From an uncultured beta proteobacterium (GTDB lineage Bacteria > Pseudomonadota > Gammaproteobacteria > Burkholderiales > Rhodocyclaceae): a stretch of 56,597 nucleotides of DNA. The stretch spans positions 1 through 56,597 of the forward strand of contig CAIVQO010000005.1 of assembly GCA_903908065.1 (NCBI GenBank). Direction: 5' to 3'. Made by a program: the position numbers and the translations under genes. Within the stretch, counting starts at the first letter, position 1; every line of letters begins with the position of its first letter. Shown here one piece after another: positions 14,866 through 23,784 of the stretch. A model generated the notes under the pieces. That model made no database searches. It was not told the origin of the DNA and saw only the letters and a program-made list of their open reading frames with translations.

Positions 14866-16847
14866 GCTTGCTGGCGGTTCGCGACCTGGCGATACACATT
14901 CCGCAGGGTGACTCGGGACGTGGCGTTGGCGTCGCTCGGCCGGTGGATGGCATCAGTTTCGACATTGCCGCCGGCGAGTGCTATGCGCTGCTCGGCGAAT
15001 CCGGTTGCGGCAAGTCGATGACGGCGCTGGGCCTGATGCGCCTGTTGCCGCCGGGTGCGCGCGCGGCCAGCGGCACGGTCAGCTTTGCCGGCCGCGAACT
15101 GTTGGCGCTGCCCGAGTCCAGCATGCGCGAGTATCGCGGCGGGCAGATCGGGATGATCTTCCAGGAGCCGGCGACCAGCCTCAATCCGGTGCTCACCGTC
15201 GGCCGCCAGATCATCGAGGCGCTGGAACTGCATTCGGCCCTGCGCGGCGAGGCGGCGCGCGAACGCGCGATGGAATTGCTTGCCCAGGTCGGCATTCCCG
15301 ATCCGGGGCGGCGCCTCGACGAGTTTCCCTTCCAGCTTTCTGGCGGACTGCGCCAGCGCGTGATGATCGCCATTGCGCTGGCCGGTGCGCCCAAGTTGCT
15401 GATTGCCGACGAACCGACCACCGCGCTCGACGTCACCATCCAGGCTCAGGTGCTCGATCTGCTCGACGAGCTGCGGCGCACCCAGGGCATGGCGCTCCTG
15501 CTGATTACCCACGACCTCGGCGTGGTGGCGCGCATGGCCGACCGGATCGGTGTCATGTATGCCGGGCAACTGGTGGAGGAGGCACCGCGCGCGGCCTTCT
15601 TCGCCCGCGCCGCGCATCCCTATTCGGTGCGCCTGTTCGCCGCCCTGCCGGACGCCCAACGGCGCGGCGGGGCGCTGGCGACGATTCCCGGCAGCGTGCC
15701 GCCGGCCGATACGCAGCATGGCGGCTGCCGCTTCGTCGAACGCTGCGGCGAGGCGCGCGAGGATTGCCGGCGCGCGCCGCCGCCCTGGCGCGAGCTGGGC
15801 GCGGGCCAGCGCCTGCGCTGCGTGCTGGAGCGTGCACCCGAGGTCAGCACGAAAGTCGGCGCTGGCAATACGGCGACGACGCCCGTTGCGCCGCCATTGC
15901 TGGACGTTCAGGACCTCAGGGTGCATTTCCCGATCCGCCGTGGCGTGCTGCAACGGCAGGTCGGCGCCGTGCGTGCCGTCGATGGCATCGCGCTGAGCCT
16001 GGCGCCGGGGCGCACCCTGGCCCTGGTGGGCGAATCCGGTTGCGGCAAGACGACCGCCGGCAAGGCCCTGCTGCAATTGATACGGCCCACGGCGGGCAGC
16101 GTCTTGCTGGACGGCGCCGAACTGACCACGCGCTCCACGGCCGAACTGCGGCCGCTGCGGGCAAAGATGCAGATGGTGTTCCAGGACCCGTTCGCCTCGC
16201 TCAACCCGCGCCTGCGCGTCGGCGAGATCATCGCCGAAGGCATGCGTGCGCTAGGAGTCGGCGCTGGCGATACGGCGCCCCGGGTTGCCGCGCTGCTGCA
16301 ACAGGTGGGTTTGCGGCCGGAAATGGCGGCGCGCTATCCGCATGAGTTTTCCGGCGGGCAGCGCCAGCGCATCGCCATCGCCCGCGCCCTGGCGGTCAAG
16401 CCGCAATTGCTGGTCTGCGACGAGCCGACTTCGGCGCTCGATGTGTCGGTGCAGGCGCAAATCCTCAACCTGCTGTCCGACCTGCAGCGCGAGCTGGGCC
16501 TCGCCTACCTCTTCATCACCCACAACATCGCGGTGGTGGATTACCTCGCGCACCAGGTGGCGGTGATGTACCTCGGCCGCATCGTCGAATGCGGCAGCGC
16601 CGACGAGGTGTTGCGCAGTCCGCGCCACCCCTACACGCAGGCCCTGCTGGCCGCGGTGCCGCGCATCGACGGGGCCGGGCGGGAAGTGGTGAAACTGGAA
16701 GGTGACATGCCCTCGGCGGCGAATCCGCCCGCCGGCTGCCATTTCCATCCGCGCTGCCCGATCGCGGGCGAGGAATGCAAGCGCGACTACCCGGGCGAAA
16801 CCCGCATCGGTGCGACGCAGGTGGTGCGCTGCTTCAAGGCGGCCTGA
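14862..16847 (+). CDS. Fused double ATP-binding protein of a peptide-type ABC transporter (YejF-like)
   Basis: 661 residues, two complete DppD/DppF-like ATPases in one chain. Half 1: GESGCGKSM, LSGGLRQRV, LLIADEPTTALD, and the oligopeptide C-terminal Cys-containing segment near residue 290. Half 2: GESGCGKTT, FSGGQRQRI, LLVCDEPTSALD, and CHFHPRCP with a downstream Cys. Both C-terminal segments are of the type found in oligopeptide transporters. Two dispersed-repeat copies are read in frame: KVGAGNTAT (331-339), exactly in the linker between the halves, and GVGAGDTA (465-472) inside half 2. The system may use a binding protein encoded elsewhere. Confidence 0.92.
   Translation: MSLLAVRDLAIHIPQGDSGRGVGVARPVDGISFDIAAGECYALLGESGCGKSMTALGLMRLLPPGARAASGTVSFAGRELLALPESSMREYRGGQIGMIFQEPATSLNPVLTVGRQIIEALELHSALRGEAARERAMELLAQVGIPDPGRRLDEFPFQLSGGLRQRVMIAIALAGAPKLLIADEPTTALDVTIQAQVLDLLDELRRTQGMALLLITHDLGVVARMADRIGVMYAGQLVEEAPRAAFFARAAHPYSVRLFAALPDAQRRGGALATIPGSVPPADTQHGGCRFVERCGEAREDCRRAPPPWRELGAGQRLRCVLERAPEVSTKVGAGNTATTPVAPPLLDVQDLRVHFPIRRGVLQRQVGAVRAVDGIALSLAPGRTLALVGESGCGKTTAGKALLQLIRPTAGSVLLDGAELTTRSTAELRPLRAKMQMVFQDPFASLNPRLRVGEIIAEGMRALGVGAGDTAPRVAALLQQVGLRPEMAARYPHEFSGGQRQRIAIARALAVKPQLLVCDEPTSALDVSVQAQILNLLSDLQRELGLAYLFITHNIAVVDYLAHQVAVMYLGRIVECGSADEVLRSPRHPYTQALLAAVPRIDGAGREVVKLEGDMPSAANPPAGCHFHPRCPIAGEECKRDYPGETRIGATQVVRCFKAA
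15852..15877 (+). repeat. Dispersed 25-bp repeat, copy 4 (linker of the fused ATPase)
   Basis: AAAGTCGGCGCTGGC then AATACGGCGAC, read in frame as KVGAGNTAT. It sits between the two ATPase halves, where extra residues would be tolerated. Confidence 0.85.
16255..16277 (+). repeat. Dispersed 25-bp repeat, copy 5 (second ATPase half)
   Basis: GAGTCGGCGCTGGC then GATACGGCG, read in frame as VGAGDTA. It lies only 403 bases from copy 4 in the same orientation. Confidence 0.8.
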
Positions 16848-16853
16848 GCCGCT

Positions 16854-18221
16854 TCAGCGTTTTTTCGGTTTGGCGACCGGTTTGCGGATCTTTACCGTTA
16901 CCGCGCTTTTTTTGGGTTTGCCGCCGGGCTTCATGGTCTTGCCCTTCTTCGCCTTGACGGCCCTGGGCGGCGTGGCCGGCGTCTGCGGCAGGCGGGCGGC
17001 AAGGGCGTCGTGGCCGATGGCATCCTTGCCCGGCACCAGCAGGGCGAAGCCGGGCACGACCTTGGTCTTGGCGTTGATGCCGTTCAACTGCTTGAGCCGC
17101 ACCAGGCTGATGCCATGGCGCTTGGCCACGGCCTCCAGCTTTTCGCCCTTCTTCAGGTTGTGGGTCAGCCACGCCGACAGCGGCTTGTCCTGGGCCTCGT
17201 GGTTCTGCAGGTTGGCGAGGAAGGTTTGCACCTTCTCGGCCGGCAGCACCAGCGGGCTATTGGCCGCGCTAGGCATCACCGGACGGCTGTAGGCCGGATT
17301 GAGGGCGATGAATTCCTCGACCGGGATTTCGGCGAGGCGCGCCGCCAGGGCGATGTCCATGTTTTCGCTGCGTTCGACGGTGGCGAAATAAGGCTTGTTG
17401 GGGATCGGGTCGAGGCTGATGCCGAACAGCTGCGGCTGCGCCACGATGTTCTTGATCGCCTGCAGCTTGGGCACGTAGTAGGCCGTCTCGACCGGCATTT
17501 TCAGGTTGCGGTAGTCGGTCGGCAGGCCCTTGGCCTGGTTTTTCGCCACCGCGCGTGCCACCGCGTTCTCGCCCCAGTTGTAGGAGGCCAGCGCCAGGTG
17601 CCAGTCGCCGTGCATTTCGTAGATCGTCTGCAGGTAGTCGAGCGCGGCGTCGGTGGAGGCGACAATGTCGCGGCGTTGGTCGAACCAGGCGTTCTGCTGC
17701 AGCTTGTAGGTCTTGCCCGTGGCCGGGATGAACTGCCACATGCCCAGCGCGCGCGCCGAGGAATACGCCAGCGGGTTGAAGGAGCTTTCCACCACCGGCA
17801 GCAGCGCCAGTTCGGTCGGCATGCCGCGCTTCTCGAGTTCGCCGACGATGTGGTGCAGGTAACGCCGGCTGCGTTCGAAGATGCGCTTCAGCAGCTCGGG
17901 CCGGTTCAGGTACCAGGCCTGGCGGTCGGCCACCAGCGGGCTGTCGAGGTCGGGCATCGAGAAGCCGTTGCGCATGCGCTGCCAGAGGTCGTCCGGCGGC
18001 GTGGTGAGGTCGATGGTGGGAATCGGCGGCAACTCGTCGCGAACTTCCTGCGAGGGGTCGGGCAGGCGCGGCACCGCAGGCATGGGCACCGGCGGTGGCA
18101 CGGGTGCGAAACCGCGCGGCGCCGATACCCCGAGTTCGGACCTCAGCTGCAGGTCCTGTTCGGCATGGGCCGGGGCAAGCAGCAGAAACAGCAGGGATAC
18201 GGCGTAGAGGTACAGACGCAT
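16854..18221 (-). CDS. mltD: Membrane-bound lytic murein transglycosylase D
   Basis: 455 residues. Signal peptide MRLYLYAVSLLFLLLAPAHA, then a Pro-rich linker and the SLT lysozyme-like domain (about 105-260). It contains the catalytic glutamate in LLPVVESSFNP, GMWQFIPATG and the ALASYNWGENAV motif. One LysM peptidoglycan-binding module follows (about 365-410; NLKKGEKLEAVAKRHGI), then a very basic Lys/Pro tail of about 45 residues. It cleaves peptidoglycan to anhydromuropeptides in the periplasm. It ends six bases from the convergent ATPase stop. Its place next to gloB, yafS, rnhA and dnaQ matches gammaproteobacterial order. Confidence 0.93.
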   Translation of the reverse strand: MRLYLYAVSLLFLLLAPAHAEQDLQLRSELGVSAPRGFAPVPPPVPMPAVPRLPDPSQEVRDELPPIPTIDLTTPPDDLWQRMRNGFSMPDLDSPLVADRQAWYLNRPELLKRIFERSRRYLHHIVGELEKRGMPTELALLPVVESSFNPLAYSSARALGMWQFIPATGKTYKLQQNAWFDQRRDIVASTDAALDYLQTIYEMHGDWHLALASYNWGENAVARAVAKNQAKGLPTDYRNLKMPVETAYYVPKLQAIKNIVAQPQLFGISLDPIPNKPYFATVERSENMDIALAARLAEIPVEEFIALNPAYSRPVMPSAANSPLVLPAEKVQTFLANLQNHEAQDKPLSAWLTHNLKKGEKLEAVAKRHGISLVRLKQLNGINAKTKVVPGFALLVPGKDAIGHDALAARLPQTPATPPRAVKAKKGKTMKPGGKPKKSAVTVKIRKPVAKPKKR

Positions 18222-18303
18222 GGGCTGGGGATGGCGCCGCGCAGGGCGCTCGTGAAGGCGGCGCATCTTAGCAGACCGGCGGACTTCCGGTCCGCGCCCG
18301 GGC

Positions 18304-20445
18304 TCAAATCGTCAGGCCCGTGGCCTGCTGGCGCAGCGACACCAATTCGCTTCGTTCGCTCTGGCCGATGCGGCCCATTTTGTTTCGTCCGAGTTGTTCG
18401 CGCCGGACGGCGACATTCAATCCGGGAACGACCCAGGCGGTATTGCTGAGCCGCGATCCGTTGGAGGTGTTCCAGCCTTCGCCCTCGATGCGAAAGCAAT
18501 CGAAGCGGCCGGCGGGAACGGTGATGATCTCGCGCTTGGCGATGTGAAAGTCGAAGTAGGCGTTGGTCGTGTTGCCGTTCTGGGTGCGACGGAAGGCGGC
18601 GGTCCATTTTTTTCCCACCTGGAGTTCCGCAGGCACCGACTGTACCGGGTTGTCGAACTGCACCGGGCCGTTCTTGAGCAGGTTTCCCATCAGGTCGAAG
18701 ATGAGCATGCCGTCGTTGAGTTCCACCCGGTCCTGATCGTAGTCGACACGGGTCACCTGCCCGAGCCGCGGCTTTTCCTCGATGCCGGTGAGGATGTCGG
18801 TCTGGCGGGTAACGAAGCTGTCGCCCACAGTGAACACGCGACCGAGCGGAAAGCGCCCGGCCGAGTAAGGGTTGTCCGACGGCGGGATGAGTTGCGGCAC
18901 CGGGCGGCCCGCCTCGATCTCGATCAGTTGGATGCGCGCTCCTGCCAGCATCGCCGGTGCCTTGGTCTCGACGCCCTTGCTGGCGGCCAGTTGCTCGGTG
19001 CGGCGCTGTTCCTCCAGCTGGCGTTGTTTTTCCAGCGCCAGCCGCTCATTCTCGATGCGTTCGCGTTCCTTGCGCTGCTGCTCGGCAAGGCGGGCTTCCT
19101 CCGCCTTGCGTTGCTCGGCAAGCAGGGCCTCCTGTTCCTGGCGCTTGCGTTCCGCAACCGCGCGCTCGCGTTCCAGGCGCAGCACCATCTGGCGCTTTGC
19201 CTGTTCGTCCTGGATGCGCTGCACTTCGCGCAACTGCTGCTCCTCGCGTTGCTTGCGCTCCAGTGCCAGGCGCTGCTCTTCCTTGAGCCGCAGCTCCTCG
19301 CGCTGCCGGCGTTCCTCCGCAAGCCGCTTTTCTTCGGCAAGTCGCCGTTCCTCGGCGAGGCGTCGCTCTTCGGCAAGTCGCCGTTCCTCGGCGAGGCGTC
19401 GCTCTTCGGCGAGGCGCTGTTCTTCGGCTAGCCGCTGTTTCTCGCGTTCCAGGCGCTGCTGTTCGGCACGTTGCCTTTCCTCGGCCGCGCGCTGCTCGAT
19501 CTCGGCCAGCAGGCGGGTGAGGCGCAGCTGCGCGATCTCCGCAAACCGGCCATTGGGAAAATTGCGCAGGTAGCCTGTCCAGTCGTCGAGTTTCCTGGAC
19601 GACTTGATGCGGGTCCACTCGGTGATATCGGCTTCGGCCTGCTTTTCGAGTTCGCTTTCGCTGAGCTTCTTCTGGTCCTCGTTGAACAGATACACGTCGC
19701 CTTCCAGCGAGGTCGTCTCCCAGGGCACCTGGGCGCCCTGGGAAGCCAGACGAACGTTGAGGCGCACGCGCTTGAGGGCATCTTCGAGGCGGGTGTTGCG
19801 GCGCGACAGTTCGCGCACCAGGTTTTCCGTGTAAAGGCCATTCGCGCCTTCCCCGTCCAATGCTACGTTGCCCGGCGAGGTGGCATAGGCAAGCAGGCTG
19901 CCGACCGGCGCGTCGAACTGCGAAAGTCCCTTTTGCTCGGGCCGATAGTTGCTGCCGAAGGGATTGTTGCGGCAGGCGTCGAGGATGACGATATGCGTCT
20001 TGTCCTTGTCGGCGCTGAGCTGGCCCAGCAGCAGGCCAAGGTCCACGCAGCGCTGCTTCATGTGTTCCGGCTGCTCGACGATGGCGTCGACCGGCAACAG
20101 GTAGTTGCGCCACTCCAGTTGGGCGCCGTGGCCGGCGTAGTAGAAAACGATCTGCTTGACGTCGGAACGCTTGGCCGCCTTGCCGAAGCGCTCGATCGCC
20201 GCCGTCATGTCCTTGCGCGTAGCATTGAGCAGCGAATCGACCGTGAAGCCAGCCTGCGCCAGCAGGCTCGATACCGCCTTGGCATCATTGACCGGGTTGC
20301 CCAGCGGCGAGGAAGGATAGTCGCTGTTGCCGATCACCAGGGCCAGCCGCGAAGGGTCGGCCTTGGCCTGGGCCCAGCCCGGCCGATAGACGAGTACCGG
20401 GGGCAGCGCGGCGAGTGCCTGGATGAATCTGCGGCGTGTGGTCAT
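18304..20445 (-). CDS. Caspase-like (peptidase C14) protein with Tat-type signal and long coiled coil
   Basis: 713 residues. The N-terminus MTTRRRFIQALAALPP fits a twin-arginine signal. A caspase/metacaspase p20 domain follows (about 25-250): RLALVIGNSDY, the catalytic His in FYYAGHGAQ and the catalytic Cys in VILDACRNNPF. Residues about 300-490 form a highly charged coiled coil built on LAEERR hexads. A C-terminal beta-rich domain (about 510-713) ends the protein. Such proteins process or signal outside the cytoplasm; the substrate is unknown. It sits between mltD and gloB, 17 bases downstream of gloB's partner position. The ATG at 20445 is chosen because it places the RR motif at the N-terminus. 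Confidence 0.87.
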   Translation of the reverse strand: MTTRRRFIQALAALPPVLVYRPGWAQAKADPSRLALVIGNSDYPSSPLGNPVNDAKAVSSLLAQAGFTVDSLLNATRKDMTAAIERFGKAAKRSDVKQIVFYYAGHGAQLEWRNYLLPVDAIVEQPEHMKQRCVDLGLLLGQLSADKDKTHIVILDACRNNPFGSNYRPEQKGLSQFDAPVGSLLAYATSPGNVALDGEGANGLYTENLVRELSRRNTRLEDALKRVRLNVRLASQGAQVPWETTSLEGDVYLFNEDQKKLSESELEKQAEADITEWTRIKSSRKLDDWTGYLRNFPNGRFAEIAQLRLTRLLAEIEQRAAEERQRAEQQRLEREKQRLAEEQRLAEERRLAEERRLAEERRLAEERRLAEEKRLAEERRQREELRLKEEQRLALERKQREEQQLREVQRIQDEQAKRQMVLRLERERAVAERKRQEQEALLAEQRKAEEARLAEQQRKERERIENERLALEKQRQLEEQRRTEQLAASKGVETKAPAMLAGARIQLIEIEAGRPVPQLIPPSDNPYSAGRFPLGRVFTVGDSFVTRQTDILTGIEEKPRLGQVTRVDYDQDRVELNDGMLIFDLMGNLLKNGPVQFDNPVQSVPAELQVGKKWTAAFRRTQNGNTTNAYFDFHIAKREIITVPAGRFDCFRIEGEGWNTSNGSRLSNTAWVVPGLNVAVRREQLGRNKMGRIGQSERSELVSLRQQATGLTI
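19333..19404 (-). repeat. Exact 36-bp tandem duplication in the coiled-coil region
   Basis: Positions 19333-19368 are repeated base for base at 19369-19404, with partial copies on both sides. Each unit encodes two LAEERR hexads, so copy-number change would lengthen or shorten the coiled coil by twelve residues without a frameshift. Confidence 0.9.
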
Positions 20446-20462
20446 GACCTTGGGTTCCGGGC

Positions 20463-21242
20463 TCAGAAGCGGTTCTTCCACTCGCGGATCGCGGCGAAAG
20501 TTTCCACGGCATCGGCGGCGGGGCGCCCCAGGCGGCTGGCGGCCGCTTCACGCACAGCCGGCGCGTCCCAGCGCAGGAAGGGATTGGTTTCCAGTTCGAT
20601 GCCGATGCGCGTCGGCACGGTCGCGCGCCGCGCCGCGCGCGCTGACGCGACATCCTCGACGCGCTTTTGCACCGCGACGCTGCCCGGCTCGACGGCGGCG
20701 GCGAAGCGCAGGTTGCTCTGGGTGTATTCGTGGGCGCAGTACACAAGAGTCGGCGCCGGCAGCACGGCGAGTCTTGCCAGCGAAGCCTGCATCTGCGTCG
20801 GCGTGCCTTCGAACAGGCGTCCGCAACCGGCGCCGAACAGGGTATCGCCGCAGAACACGGCGCCGGTGCCGCAAAGACTTGGGCCATAATAGGCGAGGTG
20901 GCCGCGGGTATGGCCGGGCACGGCAAGCACCTCGAAGTCGACGTCGATGCCGGGCACCGTGATGCGTTCGCCACCCGACAACGGATGGCTGACGCCGGCA
21001 ATGTCCTCGGCGGCCGGGCCGAACACCGGTACCGGATGCCGGGCCAGCAGTTCGGCGATGCCGCCGACATGGTCGCCGTGGTGGTGGGTGGCTAGGATGG
21101 CGCAAAGCCGGTCGCCGCTTTGCGCGAGATGTTGCAGCACCGGTGCGGCGTCGCCCGGGTCGACCACCGCGACCTGGCCGCTGGCGCGCAGCAGCCAAAT
21201 GTAGTTGTCGTCGAAGGCGGGCAGGGCACGTATTTCAGTCAT
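20463..21242 (-). CDS. gloB: Hydroxyacylglutathione hydrolase (glyoxalase II)
   Basis: 259 residues, metallo-beta-lactamase fold. The metal-binding THHHGDHVGG, the bridging Asp in FCGDTLFGAGCGR, VPGHTRGH and the CAHEYT motif are all present, and the C-terminal LETNPFLRW is the GloB substrate-binding end. It hydrolyses S-lactoylglutathione to lactate and glutathione. A dispersed-repeat copy runs antisense through the codons for LAVLPAPT (about residues 158-165), just before CAHEYT. It is divergent from the YafS-like gene, 27 bases between starts, so their promoters must overlap. Confidence 0.94.
   Translation of the reverse strand: MTEIRALPAFDDNYIWLLRASGQVAVVDPGDAAPVLQHLAQSGDRLCAILATHHHGDHVGGIAELLARHPVPVFGPAAEDIAGVSHPLSGGERITVPGIDVDFEVLAVPGHTRGHLAYYGPSLCGTGAVFCGDTLFGAGCGRLFEGTPTQMQASLARLAVLPAPTLVYCAHEYTQSNLRFAAAVEPGSVAVQKRVEDVASARAARRATVPTRIGIELETNPFLRWDAPAVREAAASRLGRPAADAVETFAAIREWKNRF
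20747..20770 (+). repeat. Dispersed 25-bp repeat, copy 6 (antisense inside gloB)
   Basis: GAGTCGGCGCCGGC then AGCACGGCGA. On the gene strand it encodes LAVLPAPT. The segment is compatible with the GloB fold, so it may be partly selected coding sequence. Confidence 0.65.
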
Positions 21243-21269
21243 GAAGGAATTTTCTCCCAACGGGGCAGG

Positions 21270-21992
21270 ATGTCAATTCAGGGATTCGAGGACTGGCTGA
21301 AAACGCCGGCCGGCCAGTATGTGCTGAACTGGGAACAGGTCAAGCACGACGAGTTGGTGGCCGACATCTTTGGTTTCAACGCCGTGCAGCTGTCGTTGCC
21401 GGGGCACGACTTCCTGCGCGCCAACCGCATGCCGCTGCGCTTTCGCTGCGACGACGGGCGCTACGACGGCGTTTCCGAGGTGCGTTCCGACTTGCACTAC
21501 CTGCCCTTCGCCAACAACAGCATCGACCTGGTGGTGATGCCGCACACCCTGGAGTTCGACCCCAATCCGCACCAGGTGCTGCGCGAAGTGGAGCGCGTGC
21601 TGGTGCCGGAGGGCCACGTCATCGTCACCGGTTTCAACCCCTTCAGCCTGTGGGGCGCGCGGCGCAAGCTGTCGCGGCGCGAGGCGCTACCGCCCTGGCG
21701 CGGCGCCTACCTCAGCGTGCCGCGCCTGAAGGACTGGTTCTCGCTGCTCGGCTTCGAGATGCAGGCCGGCGCCTATGGCTGTTACGCGCCGGCGGTAACC
21801 CAGGAAAAATGGCTGCGCCGTTTCCAGTTCCTCGATGCCGCCGGCGACCGCTGGTGGCCGATCGCCGGTGCCGTTTATGTGGTGCAGGCGGTCAAGCGTC
21901 AGCAAGGCATGCGCCTGATCACGCCGGCGTGGCATGATCGCAAGCTGCGCGCCAAGGCCTTGGTGTCGATCACCCAAAGAGTTGACCAATGA
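21270..21992 (+). CDS. YafS-like SAM-dependent methyltransferase
   Basis: 240 residues. It resembles the class I methyltransferase next to gloB and rnhA in Proteobacteria. [22 protein letters not shown] carries the motif IV region and [21 protein letters not shown] is the typical post-motif beta-strand of methyltransferase type 11. The glycine-rich motif I is degenerate. The substrate is unknown. The ATG at 21270 follows GGGGCAGG. The stop overlaps rnhA by ATGA. Confidence 0.85.
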   Translation: MSIQGFEDWLKTPAGQYVLNWEQVKHDELVADIFGFNAVQLSLPGHDFLRANRMPLRFRCDDGRYDGVSEVRSDLHYLPFANNSIDLVVMPHTLEFDPNPHQVLREVERVLVPEGHVIVTGFNPFSLWGARRKLSRREALPPWRGAYLSVPRLKDWFSLLGFEMQAGAYGCYAPAVTQEKWLRRFQFLDAAGDRWWPIAGAVYVVQAVKRQQGMRLITPAWHDRKLRAKALVSITQRVDQ

Positions 21993-22426
21993 TAGAAATC
22001 TTCACCGACGGCGCCTGCAGCGGCAACCCGGGGCCGGGCGGCTGGGGCGCGATCTTGCGCAAGGGCGAAACGGAAAAGGAGCTCTTCGGCGGCGAGCCGC
22101 TGACCACCAACAACCGCATGGAAATGATGGCCGTGATCGAAGCCCTGCGCGCGCTCAAACAGCCGGTGACGGCGCGCGTGCATACCGACTCGCAATATGT
22201 GCAGAAGGGCATCAGCGAGTGGATCCACGGCTGGAAGCGGCGCGGGTGGAAGACTGCCGGCAAGGAGCCGGTGAAGAACGAAGATCTCTGGCGCGAGCTG
22301 GATGCCCTGGCGGCACAGCACAAGATCGAGTGGATCTGGGTGCGCGGCCACGCCGGCCACCCCGAGAACGAGCGCGCCGACGCGCTGGCGCGGCGCGGTG
22401 TGGAACAGGCGAGGGCAAGGGCATGA
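21989..22426 (+). CDS. rnhA: Ribonuclease HI
   Basis: 145 residues. All catalytic residues are visible: Asp in [16 protein letters not shown], Glu in [13 protein letters not shown], Asp in VHTDSQYV, and His/Asp in [14 protein letters not shown]. It degrades the RNA strand of RNA-DNA hybrids. It is translationally coupled to both neighbours by four-base overlaps, and the yafS-rnhA-dnaQ order is conserved. Confidence 0.97.
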   Translation: MIEIFTDGACSGNPGPGGWGAILRKGETEKELFGGEPLTTNNRMEMMAVIEALRALKQPVTARVHTDSQYVQKGISEWIHGWKRRGWKTAGKEPVKNEDLWRELDALAAQHKIEWIWVRGHAGHPENERADALARRGVEQARARA

Positions 22427-23130
22427 GAAAGGTCATTCTGGATACCGAAACCACCGGGCTGGATTTTCGTACCGGCGACCGCGTGGTCGAGATCGGCTGC
22501 GTCGAGCTGATGGGCCGCGGCGTGACCGGACAACGCTTCCATGCCTACCTCAACCCGGGCCGTCTGGTGGGTGATTCGGAGCGCATCCACGGCCTGTCCG
22601 ATGAATTCCTCGCCGACAAGCCGGCCTTCGCCGAGGTCGCCGACCGCTTCATCGACTTCGTGCGCGGTGCCGACCTGGTGATCCACAACGCCGCCTTCGA
22701 CGTCGGCTTCCTCGACAACGAGCTGGGCCTGCTGCAAAAGGGCAGCGTGGCGACGCTCTGCGGCGAGGTGATCGACACCCTGCGCATGGCGCGTGAAATG
22801 CGGCCCGGCAAGAAAAACAACCTCGACGCACTGTGCAACGAGTTCGGCGTGGACAATTCGGGCCGCCAGGTGCACGGTGCCTTGCTCGACGCCGAACTGC
22901 TGGCCGAGGTGTATCTGGCCATGACGCGCGGGCAGAACTCGCTGGACATTCCTTTCGCCACGCCGGCGGTGGCGCTGGTTGCCGGCCAGCCGCGCCAGCG
23001 CCCGCCCTTAATCGTGCTGCCGGCCAGCGAGGAGGAGCTTGCCGACCACGCCCGGGTGCTGGCCGAGATCGGCAAGGAAAGCAAGGGCAAATGCCTGTGG
23101 TCGGCGCTCGACGCCGCCCCGGCGGCCTGA
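22423..23130 (+). CDS. dnaQ: DNA polymerase III epsilon subunit (3'-5' proofreading exonuclease)
   Basis: 235 residues. DEDDh exonuclease motifs: [10 protein letters not shown] (Exo I), [13 protein letters not shown] (Exo II) and [14 protein letters not shown] (Exo III with catalytic His and Asp). The C-terminal part after residue 180 is the usual region that binds the alpha subunit. It overlaps rnhA by ATGA. It edits mismatches during replication. Confidence 0.97.
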   Translation: MRKVILDTETTGLDFRTGDRVVEIGCVELMGRGVTGQRFHAYLNPGRLVGDSERIHGLSDEFLADKPAFAEVADRFIDFVRGADLVIHNAAFDVGFLDNELGLLQKGSVATLCGEVIDTLRMAREMRPGKKNNLDALCNEFGVDNSGRQVHGALLDAELLAEVYLAMTRGQNSLDIPFATPAVALVAGQPRQRPPLIVLPASEEELADHARVLAEIGKESKGKCLWSALDAAPAA

Positions 23131-23146
23131 ATTTCAGGGGGGGAGC

Positions 23147-23590
23147 ATGCGCATCGCGGTACTGATCCACGTTTTGGGTGTCATCGTCTGGGTGGGCGGC
23201 ATGTTCTTCGCCCATGTCTGCCTGCGTCCGGTGGCTGCCGAGCAGTTGCCGCCGCCGCAGCGCCTGCCCCTGCTGGCCGCCATCCTTGGCCGCTTCTTCA
23301 ATGCGGTAACGATCGCGGTGATCGCCATCCTGGCCACCGGCCTGTGGCGCTTTGCCGAGGCAGGCGGCAGCGCGGTGCCCTGGCGCTGGCATGCCATGGC
23401 CGGCACCGGCAGCGCCATGATCGTGATCTACGCCCTGATCCTGCTGCGCTGGTACCCCCGGCTCAAGGCCGCCGTCGCCGCCCAGGACTGGCCGGCCGGC
23501 GGTGCGGCGATGAACGTGATCCGCCCCCTGGTGCTGGTGAACCTGATTCTCGGCACAGTGACCGTGGTGATCGCCATGATCGGCAACTGA
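23147..23590 (+). CDS. CopD-family integral membrane protein
   Basis: 147 residues, four hydrophobic helices. HVLGVIVWVGGMFFAHVCLRP near the N-terminus matches the CopD-like family, whose conserved histidines may bind a metal or haem; other helices are AVTIAVIAILATGLWRF, AMIVIYALILLRWYPRL and LVLVNLILGTVTVVIAMIG. The ribosome site GGGGGGAG lies just before the ATG. It follows dnaQ by 16 bases, perhaps on the same transcript. Confidence 0.8.
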   Translation: MRIAVLIHVLGVIVWVGGMFFAHVCLRPVAAEQLPPPQRLPLLAAILGRFFNAVTIAVIAILATGLWRFAEAGGSAVPWRWHAMAGTGSAMIVIYALILLRWYPRLKAAVAAQDWPAGGAAMNVIRPLVLVNLILGTVTVVIAMIGN

Positions 23591-23784
23591 GGCGGGGGCT
23601 GTTCAGGGCGCGCCGTATTGCAGCGCAATAGCCATCTAGTCTTGATCGAAATCAACGCGAAACACCCTGCCGCGGACGAATATGTTCGCCGTAGACTAGT
23701 CAGTGCCGCAATCATCATGGCCGCAAGCGCGAGAGGAGGGATCCCGATTGCGGCGGCCTGATTGAATTTACCTGTACCAACGGA
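23591..23784 (+). other. Regulatory spacer before the histidine kinase
   Basis: It holds an FNR box (listed separately), CTAGTC (23636) with its inverse GACTAG (23694), and a 9-bp perfect inverted repeat, GCCGCAATC (23705-23713) with GATTGCGGC (23746-23754). Between the arms an ATG at 23717 opens a 14-codon frame (MAASARGGIPIAAA) ending at 23761; it has no convincing ribosome site. The stem could act in the leader of the kinase mRNA. Confidence 0.5.
23642..23655 (+). promoter_or_regulatory. Perfect FNR/ANR/DNR box
   Basis: TTGATCGAAATCAA is an exact match to TTGAT-N4-ATCAA. A -10-like element lies about 30 bases on (GAATAT 23678 or TATGTT 23681), close to the class II FNR spacing. It should activate the kinase gene at low oxygen or in response to nitric oxide. 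Confidence 0.8.
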
